Shown here: piece by piece, positions 1 through 5,952 of the stretch
Layout of the letters: each line of letters starts with the position of its first letter
Numbering within the stretch: the first letter of the stretch is position 1
DNA from: Planctomycetota bacterium
Lineage (GTDB): Bacteria > Planctomycetota > PUPC01 > JACPCR01
Length of the DNA stretch: 8,077 nt
Reading direction: 5' to 3'
Assembly: GCA_030740295.1 (NCBI GenBank)
Contig: JASLXP010001116.1
Location: 1 to 8,077 of the forward strand
Translations under genes and position numbers: made by a program
Notes under the pieces: generated by a model
What the model was told of the DNA's origin: nothing
The model's input: only the letters and a program-made list of their open reading frames with translations
Database searches by the model: none

Positions 1-82
1 AATCACAGTGGGCGGAGCCCGTGCAAGCCGCTTATCTCAGACGTTATCGCTTTCAGTCTCGTTCTTTTTTCTTTCTTTCTAC

Positions 83-88
83 AAGGAG
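83..88 (+). promoter_or_regulatory. Ribosome binding site for the first zinc-ribbon gene
   Basis: AAGGAG lies 6 bases before the ATG at 95. It fixes the start there rather than at an upstream in-frame ATG at position 8, which would add a 29-residue leader encoded by a T-rich, non-coding-looking stretch. Confidence 0.8.
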
Positions 89-94
89 TTGATT

Positions 95-283
95 ATGCCG
101 AAAGAGACATGTCCTTATTGCAATGGTTGGGGCGAATATGATGAAGAGCTTACCGAGGAGGAGCTCAAGGATCTGAGCATGGAAAGCAGAGCGAGTGGAC
201 GGCAGCCGGGCCCGGTCAAAAAGGTGACCTGCAGTGAATGTGGTGGGTCCGGTCAGGTATGGGAGGATGACGATGATGACTAA
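95..283 (+). CDS. Small DnaJ-like CxxCxGxG zinc-ribbon protein (62 aa)
   Basis: A 62-residue protein with two cysteine pairs: CPYCNGWG at residues 6-13 and CSECGGSG at 46-53. These are the CxxCxGxG repeats that in DnaJ/Hsp40 form one zinc-binding module. Between them is a charged, probably helical linker (EELTEEELKDL, about 17-27) followed by a Gly/Pro-rich hinge; the tail is a run of aspartates. There is no J-domain, so it is not a DnaJ co-chaperone by itself. The likely role is zinc binding and protein or nucleic-acid contact, but the partner is unknown. The start at 95 is chosen for the strong AAGGAG site. Its last 11 bases overlap the start of the next, similar gene, which suggests translational coupling. 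Base composition is lower in G+C than the gene to the right, and the pair may be foreign to this locus. Confidence 0.72.
   Translation: MPKETCPYCNGWGEYDEELTEEELKDLSMESRASGRQPGPVKKVTCSECGGSGQVWEDDDDD
261..266 (+). promoter_or_regulatory. Ribosome binding site inside the first gene, serving the second zinc-ribbon gene
   Basis: GGGAGG is embedded in the 3' end of the upstream coding sequence, 6 bases before ATG 273 and 9 before ATG 276. It also underlies the Trp-Glu-Asp codons of the first protein, so one stretch serves both coding and initiation. Confidence 0.7.
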
Positions 284-479
284 TACTATGAACCATTCCG
301 ATTCTAATGATCCTGATGAATGTCCCAATTGCGATGGAAGCGGAACCGAAAAAATCACATGCCCCGAATGCGGGGGTGACCCAGCACATTACCCTGGAGA
401 TCAAGGTTGCCCAGAATGTGACGGTGCAGCTTGGACTGAGGTTGCCTGTCCAATATGCCACGGTTCTGGCTATCGATGA
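273..479 (+). CDS. Small four-motif DnaJ-like zinc-ribbon protein (68 aa)
   Basis: A 68-residue protein with four cysteine pairs: CPNCDGSG (17-24), CPECGG (30-35), CPECDGAA (46-53) and CPICHGSG (59-66). Four CxxCxGxG-type repeats is the number in the central cysteine-rich domain of DnaJ, which binds two zinc ions, so this is roughly an isolated copy of that domain without J-domain or substrate-binding beta domains. Repeats 2 and 3 are degenerate after the cysteines. The N-terminus is polar (Asn/Ser/Asp-rich). The ATG at 273, or the adjacent one at 276, is chosen for the GGGAGG 6-9 bases upstream; it overlaps the previous gene's stop. The gene ends at TGA 477-479, immediately at the point where the opposite-strand propeller gene loses sense, so the locus boundary lies here. 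The function is unknown; a chaperone-like or adaptor role is only inference. Confidence 0.72.
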   Translation: MMTNTMNHSDSNDPDECPNCDGSGTEKITCPECGGDPAHYPGDQGCPECDGAAWTEVACPICHGSGYR

Positions 480-2124
480 GGTAGACCCGGCCCCGTCGGC
501 GATCACCGTGTGGTAGGCATGGTCGTAATGCATGCGGGTGTCCGGTCCCGTCCATGCGGGGCGCGGGGCGTGGCGGGCCTTGTATGTCCAATGCACGGCG
601 AGCTTCGCCGGCAGCGATTCGATGGAGTAGCCGCTGCGGAAGTTGTCGCCGCGATAGGCCGGCCAGCCGGTTGCCGTGACATTCGGCGAGGCCAGAGGCA
701 GGAGTTTCTCGACAATCTCGGGCACCTGGCTCATCGGTATGTCGTCGCCGTTCATCAGCGCGAGTTCAATCTCTTGCAGACGCTTTTCATGGCCTGCCAG
801 TTTCTCGAAGATCTCCGGGACCCCGGTGTAGCGCGGCGGGTGGCTCATCGAGAACGTTCGGATGGTCTGCCGAAGCGATCGGGGATTCAGCGTTTTCAAC
901 CGGGGATGCAGGTCTGCCATTCGCGTTCTGACCGAGCGTAGTCTGCCAAGGAGAGCGAAGGTCTTTACGCAGATGTCCAGCCAACGCCGGTCTGAGGACA
1001 CTACGTTGGCTTTGCGCAGTTTTCTGATCTCTCTGTGCAGGCCCTGGGCCGAGAGCTCGCCAATCTCATCCAGGACATGACTCAACTGAGCCAGCATCGC
1101 GGTGGCTCTGTGGAACCAGCAAGCGCTGACGTACAGGTCCAGCCAGCGACGATCATCCGGACCCGCTTTGGCCCGTACCAGTGCAACAAGCGAACTGCGC
1201 AGGCCGGCCCCATCCTCAGCGACATCCCCGAGCGCTCGGACGATCATGGCCCGTTCCGAATCCACATCATCAACGTCAGTGAACCACGAGAGATGCCTTC
1301 CATCCAGGTCCCGCTTCATCCAGTTGGCCTGGACCGGAAAGTTCCTCTCTATCTCCTGCCACACACGGAAGGCAGGGCCGCGCTCGATCGAGAAGAAAAA
1401 GCCTTGCTGGCCGCTGCTGTTGAATATCTTCACGAGCAGTTGGTTTTCGCCGGGCTTCAAGTCCAGCTCGACCCAGTCCTGATCTGGGGCAGCGGCTCGA
1501 ACCACGTCTCTGGACAGGAGCTTCGCTCCGTTGAGCCACACGGCCAACCCGTCACTGCTGCCGAAACTGGCGGCAAGCTTGACAGGCTTCTCAGTCTCGA
1601 TTGTGCGGAAGAGATATGTCGAAACCGATTCGCCGCCGTGGAGGATGTGGACCTGTCCGTCAGGCCACTGTTGCTCGTCCTCTAGGTCCGCTTCATCTAT
1701 GTCGTTTTCCCTGTCCTCCTGCAATATGTCCATCAGTTCGGCATCCGGGCCCTTGTCTGGGCTATCCCGGCCAGAGTTCCAGAGGAAGTCATCGTCCTCA
1801 TCCATTGCCATGAGATCCACTTCGACTTCAGGGAACAGGGCAACATCAAAGGTCTCTGCTGTCAGGGGGCCGGTCGTGTGCCAGAGGCCCAGCTTCACCT
1901 CCTCCTGCTTCTCCTTTCTCGCCTTGGCCAGACGCGCACGCGAAGCCAGCATCGTCTCCTGCCAGGTGCTCGTCTTGACGTAGAATTTCGGCGCTTCAGA
2001 TTGCTTTGCCTCGCCGGCCAACGGAACAGTTGGCAGCGCGGCCAGCAATCCGGACAGGAGTAACAGAAGGACAGGATGGTCTTTTGGTCTTGAGGTATGC
2101 GTTGTTCAATCTCCTGAAAAACAT
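480..2124 (-). pseudogene. Truncated and frameshifted secreted PQQ beta-propeller protein
   Basis: The open frame runs from about 2105 to about 480 on the minus strand (519 meaningful residues counted from TTG 2048). In order it encodes: a hydrophobic signal-peptide core (LLLLLSGLLAALPTVPLAG); a helical segment and WHTTGPL region; an acidic low-complexity stretch (about 82-127); a PA14/galactose-binding-like domain at about 140-221 with SSDGLAVWLNG and KPGENQLLVKIFN; two related helical blocks each beginning DRRWLD (about 299 and 353); then GWPAYRGDNFRSG (461-473), the usual lead-in to a PQQ/BamB-like propeller. At VIADG (515-519) the expected 'VYFGSS' strand and all blades are missing, and the frame continues only as antisense of the zinc-ribbon gene. 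At the 5' end the main frame has no ATG, GTG or TTG before the signal core. An ATG at 2124 gives a basic n-region (MFFRRLNNAYLKTK) that joins only if one base is removed near the T4 run at 2082-2085. Such proteins are usually exported, in planctomycete-like bacteria. It could also be an assembly artefact. Confidence 0.7.
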
Positions 2125-2361
2125 CAGGCCAGGGCTCGCCGTTCTGTTTCCGCGGTATGGAGAAATCACTGCGGAGAAATCGTCACGGCGAGTTTCGGCT
2201 GTCTATCACCGGACCTTGATTTCATATTGAATGCTTTCCGGGCGCTGAGGGCAAGGAAATTGATCTGCCGCGACAAGTCCCTGAAAAGAACAGGACTACG
2301 GCTCACTGTGGGAGAGCCTGCGTTATCGGGGTCAACGGACCACTGACGGAAGGCATGTAGC
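2125..2361. other. Intergenic stretch between the propeller remnant and the aldolase gene
   Basis: No gene is supported here. Short open frames on the minus strand exist (for example a continuation of a shadow frame ending near 2166), but they have no recognisable protein or ribosome binding site. Both flanking genes are on the minus strand, so this would be the 3' region of the aldolase transcript and the 5' region of the propeller gene. I see no convincing U-tract terminator. Confidence 0.5.
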
Positions 2362-3036
2362 TCAAAGCACGCCGTAAGTATCGTATGCCTCTCGCAGTGT
2401 TTTTCCTTCCTGAAGCATCGTCCTCGTCTGCGACTCCTTGGCCACTTTGTCCTGGGCGATGGTGAGAGCTTGCTCCTCGACATCTCTGGGAATAACGACG
2501 ATGCCATCAAAGTCGGCAAACACCAATTCACCGGGATGCACGAGGACCTCCCCGCACATGACGGGAACATCATAGGCCATCACGCGGGCCCGCCCTTTGG
2601 AGTCCAGTGGCCGGATCCCCGCGCAATAGACAGGGAATCCCATTTCCATGATCGGAACGCAATCACGAATCTGACTGTCGCATACACAGCCGACAGCTCC
2701 ATTCTTCCGGGCCACGGTCGTCATCAATTCTCCCCAGGGCGCGTTTGTCCCGGAGTGGTCGGTCGAATGCACCACCACATCGCCGGGGCCCAGCGAGTCC
2801 ATAGCATCGATCTCAAGGCCGTAAGGGTCCTCTTCGACGATATAGTCCGTTTCCATCCAGCGAATGGTTCGCGCTCTCCCTGCGAAACCGCAGTTGCGGA
2901 TGTCGCGAAGTAGCGGACGCAGGCGCTGGTGCATGGCCTGGTCCCGGTAACCAAGCGAATCGAGGATGTCGCATACCGCGGCGACGTAGAGATTGTCTTT
3001 CACAAAGGCGAAGGTCTCGTCATCGTTTTCAAACAT
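2362..3036 (-). CDS. RraA-family aldolase (HMG/CHA aldolase-like)
   Basis: The 224-residue length is typical of the RraA / 4-hydroxy-4-methyl-2-oxoglutarate aldolase family. Catalytic members cleave 4-hydroxy-2-oxo-dicarboxylic acids to pyruvate plus a second oxo acid with a divalent metal; others decarboxylate oxaloacetate, and E. coli RraA itself regulates RNase E. Visible family motifs are SLGPGDVVV (81-89), WGELMTTVARKNGAVGCVCD (101-120) with the conserved Gly-Glu, D120-S-Q-I-R124-D125 matching the 'D-x-x-x-R-D' substrate and metal site, GFPVYCAGIRPLDSKGR (133-149), and PGELVFADFDGIVVIP (168-183). With the R-D pair intact an enzyme is more likely than a pure regulator. ATG 3036 has an AAAGGA ribosome binding site about 9-10 bases upstream. 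It is divergent from URO-D gene 1, sharing the 140-bp region that holds the duplicated leader element. With the nearby dehydrogenase it suggests catabolism of a hydroxy/oxo acid; the substrate is unknown. Confidence 0.88.
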   Translation of the reverse strand: MFENDDETFAFVKDNLYVAAVCDILDSLGYRDQAMHQRLRPLLRDIRNCGFAGRARTIRWMETDYIVEEDPYGLEIDAMDSLGPGDVVVHSTDHSGTNAPWGELMTTVARKNGAVGCVCDSQIRDCVPIMEMGFPVYCAGIRPLDSKGRARVMAYDVPVMCGEVLVHPGELVFADFDGIVVIPRDVEEQALTIAQDKVAKESQTRTMLQEGKTLREAYDTYGVL

Positions 3037-3075
3037 GATGAGCTATCCTTTCAGCTCTGAATTGAAGTAGTTGGC

Positions 3076-3100
3076 CATCCTTCACAGTGTTCAAAGGATG
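3076..3100. repeat. Inverted repeat in the aldolase/URO-D 1 divergent region
   Basis: CATCCTT (3076-3082) and AAGGATG (3094-3100) form a perfect 7-bp inverted repeat with an 11-base spacer. It ends 10 bases before the duplicated leader block. It could be an operator or a leader hairpin; there is no direct evidence for either. Confidence 0.4.
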
Positions 3101-3110
3101 TGCAGGCACT

Positions 3111-3163
3111 CTTGACATTGCATCGGCGAGAGGGCAGAAGTCATCCTCTGACATCAGATTCTC
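3111..3163 (+). promoter_or_regulatory. Leader element copy A, shared by both URO-D genes
   Basis: These 53 bases align without gaps to 5851-5903 with 41 identities by my count (77%). The best-conserved parts are the start CTTGACATTG (10/10), the middle GGCARAAGTC and the end AGATTCTC. The first and middle parts look like imperfect inverted half-sites (GAC..GC / GC..GTC) whose centres are 21 bp apart, about two helical turns. It lies between the divergent aldolase and URO-D 1 genes and could act on both. TTGACA resembles a -35 box, but no good -10 box follows at 16-18 bp. The regulatory role is inference. Confidence 0.55.
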
Positions 3164-3176
3164 CAGAAACTTGAAA

Positions 3177-4310
3177 GTGTCAACGTACACCCCAAAGCAA
3201 AGAATGTTGAACGCCTATCGGGGCGAGTTCTCCGATCGGGATCCAGTCGCACCGGAATTCTGGTACTACTACCCGGCAAAAGTTCTCGGCGTAGACATGA
3301 TCGAGTTTCAAACGGAGGTAACTTTCTGGAAAGCTCTGCAGACGACGTTCAAAAAATTTCAGACTGAGGGCTGGGGCGTTGTGTTTCCGGCCGCGCACAA
3401 TCCTCATGTTGGCACAGAGTCCACCCGGCAGAAGGTCTCGGAAGGCAGATTCCACCAGGTTACCGTTACCAAAACGGGAGGAAGGACCTTTCAATCTGTG
3501 CGCCTCTTCGATAAGGAGGAACCATCCTGGACTGTCGAACGCCCGGTCAAGGATGAAGCGGACCTTCTGACGTTTATCGAGCCGACTTTTTCACCAGATG
3601 TCACGCGCGATTTTTCCTCGGTGAACCAGGCCCACGAGGAAGTGGGGGAAGATTACCTCCTTGAGCTCTGGCTGGGCGTCCCATTCTTCGACTTCGTGGG
3701 CGGGGCCATGGGATTTGAGAAGTCGGCGATTTATTTCATGAAGCAAGACGCGGCCCTGTTGAGGAAGCTCCGCGAGCGCTACACAGAGCGCCAACTGGAG
3801 CTCGTCCGGAAAGCCTGTGCGGAGACGCCTTTCGAATCATTCTGCATTGGCTGTTCATGCTCGAACAATTCGCTGATCGGCCCCCGGATGTGGCGGGCGT
3901 GGGACAAGCCGTATATCCAAGCCATCGCGGATGAGGTGCATCGCCATGGCCGTCTGCTGCACGTCCACTTTCACGGCAGGTGCATTGAGACGGTTGCCGA
4001 TTTCGCGGAGATAGGCATCGACTGCGTCTGCCCTTTTGAGAGGCCGCCCGGTGGCGATGTCAGCGGCCTTGAGGGCCTCAGGGAAGTGCGGCGCCTTCTC
4101 GCCGGTAAGGTCACCATGAATGGAAACATCCACACGGTCGAGACCTTGATCCGCGGCAACCCGGAGAAAGTCAGGCAGGAAGTAAGAGAGATCAAGGAGG
4201 CATACCGGGGTGAGCCGCGCCTCATCATCGGCACCGGAGACCAGGTGGGCAAGGAGACACCGGAAGAAAACATCTGGGCAATGATCGAAGAGGCGAAGCT
4301 CAGCGAGTGA
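3177..4310 (+). CDS. URO-D-family protein 1 (uroporphyrinogen decarboxylase-like, probable methyltransferase-type)
   Basis: A 377-residue TIM-barrel protein of the uroporphyrinogen decarboxylase (URO-D/CmuA/MtaA-like) superfamily. The GTG at 3177 is chosen because it gives MSTYTPKQRMLNAYRGE, matching the usual 'TPKqRml.Ay.ge' family N-terminus; the ribosome binding site is weak, and the frame stays open upstream to GTG 3087. Motifs include DPVAPEFWYYYPAK (22-35), GCSCSNNSLIGPRMW (225-239), HVHFHG (262-267), DCVCPFERPPGGDV (282-295), and the C-terminal MNGNIHTVETL and GTGDQVGKETP. The histidines at 262-266 and the cysteines at 283/285 sit where the zinc-dependent methyltransferase members place metal ligands, so a methyl-transfer or other corrinoid-linked reaction is plausible. 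The N-terminal arginines and haem context of true HemE are absent, so haem synthesis is unlikely. It is divergent from the aldolase and convergent with the dehydrogenase, with only 8 bases between stops. Confidence 0.85.
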   Translation: MSTYTPKQRMLNAYRGEFSDRDPVAPEFWYYYPAKVLGVDMIEFQTEVTFWKALQTTFKKFQTEGWGVVFPAAHNPHVGTESTRQKVSEGRFHQVTVTKTGGRTFQSVRLFDKEEPSWTVERPVKDEADLLTFIEPTFSPDVTRDFSSVNQAHEEVGEDYLLELWLGVPFFDFVGGAMGFEKSAIYFMKQDAALLRKLRERYTERQLELVRKACAETPFESFCIGCSCSNNSLIGPRMWRAWDKPYIQAIADEVHRHGRLLHVHFHGRCIETVADFAEIGIDCVCPFERPPGGDVSGLEGLREVRRLLAGKVTMNGNIHTVETLIRGNPEKVRQEVREIKEAYRGEPRLIIGTGDQVGKETPEENIWAMIEEAKLSE

Positions 4311-4334
4311 GCAAAGGATCAGATCACTCGCTGA
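4300..4334. terminator. Probable bidirectional terminator hairpin at convergent gene ends
   Basis: TCAGCGAGTGA (4300-4310) and TCACTCGCTGA (4324-4334) are perfect 11-bp inverted arms around a 13-base loop. The left arm contains the last codons and stop of URO-D 1; the stop of the convergent dehydrogenase is in the loop, and the right arm encodes its last residues. A TTTT run follows at 4341-4344 on the plus strand; the minus side has no T-tract. Confidence 0.6.
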
Positions 4335-5311
4335 AGCCGTTTTGCGAAAGGAGGGGACACTCCAAGGTCCCTGGCGACGGCCTCCAATGACGCCTGATGC
4401 TCGGGGCTGACGGGGATGCCGATCTCGAGCCACTCTCGCTCCCTTTCCCATTCGAGGTTGCCGGGAAGGTCGGAACGTTCGTACCCGGGAAGCGGCTTCA
4501 GGCTCCGGCTGAGGCGGACGAATTCGTCCATGTCCCTTTTAAACACGTCGATCGGAATGAACCGTTCGATGTCGATCGCCAGGATGAGCGCGCCCTGGTT
4601 TGATGCCGGATAGATCTCTTCCGACCCCTGGTGTAAGTCTGCGACGCCGGCCATGAACTTGGCCAGGCCGGCGCAGGCCGCGCCCATGCCCAGGGCCTTG
4701 AAGATCGCGGAGGGGAAACGCTTGACGGTTTCTTCGTTGACCCCCACGAAACTGCTTGCCATGTCGATGACCACCGCAGGTTCTGAGCCGTTGGGGAAGG
4801 CAAAGCTGATGGGCGATCCTCCTCCGACCGCTGTGATGGGATGCACGCTCGGGTCGATGGGAAAAATGTGAGATGAGGTGGCAAATCCAACGCAGCCCGA
4901 CTCCGTTGGGATGCGACTATATTTGCCTGCACTGCCAAAATGATTGTGGTTTCGAGTAGTGGCCGCGCCCAGGCCCAGGCTCTTGGCCTTCTCGGTCGCC
5001 AGTTTCGCTGCCAGAAGGCTGGGAAAATGACCGAGCCCGCCGTCGCCATCGACCACGGCTGTTGTCGGCCCTTCCTGGACGATCCGGATTTCAGGTCGCG
5101 AGTTGACTTGCTGATTCTTGAGGAGATTCACGTAGGAAGGCACCTGTCGAGTTCCATGGCTGAAGACGCCACGCAGGTCCGTCAGAACGAGAAGGTCGGC
5201 CATTGTCTGCGCATCCGCCGAGATCATGCCCGCTTTTTCAAAAACGTTACGGACAAAAGGCGTAAGGTCACCGGCATCTACACGGGTAAAAACTTCTGGC
5301 GGAACGTTCAC
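4319..5311 (-). CDS. Ldh-family (malate/L-lactate/ureidoglycolate-type) NAD(P)-dependent dehydrogenase
   Basis: The 330 residues match the usual 330-350 of the Ldh_2 family, cytosolic oxidoreductases that interconvert 2-hydroxy and 2-oxo acids (malate, L-lactate, sulfolactate, ureidoglycolate and others) with a fold unrelated to classical lactate dehydrogenases. Motifs: TDLRGVFSHGTRQVPSY (44-60) with the catalytic-type His52; VDGDGGLGHF (87-96); NHNHFGSAGKY (121-131), the 'n.sHfGaag.Y' signature; SPISFAFPNG followed by VIDMASS (181-187), the 'iDmatS' strand; and NQGALILAID (238-247). The common 'GTNP' is replaced by GGGSP, and no 'KGYGLA' loop is seen, so it belongs to a divergent branch. GTG 5311 is chosen because CGGAGA lies 7 bases upstream; an earlier ATG in another frame stops at once. 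It stands alone on its strand and meets URO-D 1 tail to tail. It may act with the aldolase on a hydroxy/oxo acid; the substrate is unknown. Confidence 0.86.
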   Translation of the reverse strand: MNVPPEVFTRVDAGDLTPFVRNVFEKAGMISADAQTMADLLVLTDLRGVFSHGTRQVPSYVNLLKNQQVNSRPEIRIVQEGPTTAVVDGDGGLGHFPSLLAAKLATEKAKSLGLGAATTRNHNHFGSAGKYSRIPTESGCVGFATSSHIFPIDPSVHPITAVGGGSPISFAFPNGSEPAVVIDMASSFVGVNEETVKRFPSAIFKALGMGAACAGLAKFMAGVADLHQGSEEIYPASNQGALILAIDIERFIPIDVFKRDMDEFVRLSRSLKPLPGYERSDLPGNLEWEREREWLEIGIPVSPEHQASLEAVARDLGVSPPFAKRLQRVI

Positions 5312-5356
5312 AACATTGTCTCCGGAGTTAGAAAAAATGACCTGCGGTAGTGCCGG

Positions 5357-5563
5357 TCAGTGGAACCCAAAGCCGAGGATCTTCTGTACTTCTCGCTTCT
5401 GTTCATCTGTCGATTCAGGTTTTCTATGAACTTTTAGGTTCCCGGTCGGGCAGGCCCGAGCCCCAGCGCAAGTCGGGGTCCACTCACTTTCATATGCGCG
5501 CCTAATCATCGAGGGCAGCGCCGCGGCCATCCTCAAGGGCTTGTGGGGAAAACTGTTTGGCAA
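5357..5563 (-). pseudogene. Possible 3' remnant of an unidentified gene
   Basis: The last 25 or so residues of this minus-strand frame (ending STDEQKREVQKILGFGFH, then a stop) read like a genuine amphipathic C-terminal helix. The first half (Pro/Cys/Arg-rich) does not look like protein and spans the GC-rich inverted-repeat island at 5441-5478. It has no clear ribosome binding site and no recognised family, and it ends 45 bases before the dehydrogenase start. I read it as a possible decayed gene end or a chance frame. Confidence 0.25.
5446..5478. repeat. GC-rich inverted-repeat island
   Basis: TCGGG (5446-5450) can pair with CCCGA (5455-5459) across a 4-base loop, and CCCGA can instead pair with TCGGG at 5473-5477, giving two mutually exclusive hairpins. 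The island is much richer in G+C than the flanking bases and resembles a short intergenic repeat unit, but no second copy is present in this window. Confidence 0.35.
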
Positions 5564-5841
5564 GATACCCTCGACAGAGGGTTCATGAGGGCCTCAGTAC
5601 AAGGCAGGTTGTGGTCAGATAACCGGCCTGATTCCGTTGCGTCCCCGGGTGAATCATTCAACAGAGACCATCGGATATCTAACGCTGCAGTCTCGGCCCC
5701 CTGCCGATCGGAGACACCTCATCAGTTCAGACAATGCAGAAGTGGCTTCCGTATTACCGAAGCAGAATCTTTGCCAGTGAAGGTGAGGCAAAAGCCTTTG
5801 GCCTCATGCGATTGAAATAGGCGACAGCGCTCCGTCAGCCC
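5564..5841. other. Non-coding stretch upstream of URO-D 2
   Basis: With 5312-5952 this is the longest gap between firm genes (about 640 bases). Apart from the possible remnant, the GC-rich hairpins, the dyad at 5784-5806 and the leader element at 5851, I find no supported coding frame: open frames here lack ribosome binding sites and recognisable motifs. It may be the graveyard of a lost minus-strand gene. Confidence 0.4.
5784..5806. promoter_or_regulatory. 23-bp near-perfect palindrome upstream of URO-D 2
   Basis: The sequence TGAGGC-A-AAAG-C-CTTT-G-GCCTCA is a dyad with 10 of 11 positions paired around a central C; only one A/G pair mismatches. It lies 44 bases before leader element copy B. 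As DNA it has the form of a dimeric repressor operator; as RNA it could end a transcript, but no T-tract follows. The role is inference. Confidence 0.5.
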
Positions 5842-5850
5842 ATGTGCATT

Positions 5851-5903
5851 CTTGACATTGCGGCAGCAAGAAGGCAAAAGTCTCTATCTGGCATTAGATT
5901 CTC
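5851..5903 (+). promoter_or_regulatory. Leader element copy B, shared by both URO-D genes
   Basis: Second copy of the block at 3111-3163, about 77% identical and ungapped; weaker similarity continues to about 5923. A shared ATGTGCA precedes both copies (3098-3104 and 5842-5848), with a 4-base length difference before the block. It ends about 50 bases before the URO-D 2 start, a normal position for an operator, promoter-proximal site or untranslated leader. Confidence 0.55.
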
Positions 5904-5940
5904 AGACCACTGGATACTCCCAAACTCCACCCGAGTCAGA

Positions 5941-5946
5941 AAAGGA
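5941..5946 (+). promoter_or_regulatory. Ribosome binding site of URO-D 2
   Basis: AAAGGA, followed 6 bases later by the ATG at 5953. It shows that translation starts at MTPKQ and not at the in-frame ATG at 5842, and so places leader copy B outside the protein. Confidence 0.8.
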
Positions 5947-5952
5947 ACGGCC

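Noticed and set aside
8..94. N-terminal extension of the first zinc-ribbon protein from the ATG at position 8
   Set aside because: The encoded leader is Ser/Phe-rich from a T-rich tract with no ribosome binding site, while AAGGAG sits ideally before ATG 95.
216..479. C-terminal 90 residues of the minus-strand 610-codon frame
   Set aside because: They are antisense of the zinc-ribbon genes, lack any propeller features and are rich in Cys/His/Ile from reversed codons.
1035..1685. 216-codon plus-strand frame opposite the propeller-type gene
   Set aside because: Antisense shadow of a protein with recognisable domain motifs (WLNG, KPGENQLLVK); no ribosome binding site.
2050..2190. Third-frame minus-strand peptide containing EPWPDVFQEIEQRIPQDQK as part of a separate gene
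   Set aside because: It looks protein-like for about 30 residues but has no start or ribosome binding site, and overlaps the much more convincing signal peptide in another frame.
3112..3117. TTGACA as a -35 promoter box (also 5852-5857)
   Set aside because: No acceptable -10 hexamer follows at 16-18 bp in either copy (CAGAAG / CAAAAG), and similarity extends far beyond a promoter. TAGATT at 5895 is 37 bp away.
3855..4451. Long minus-strand frame opposite URO-D 1
   Set aside because: Antisense shadow of a gene with clear family motifs; no homologous motifs of its own.
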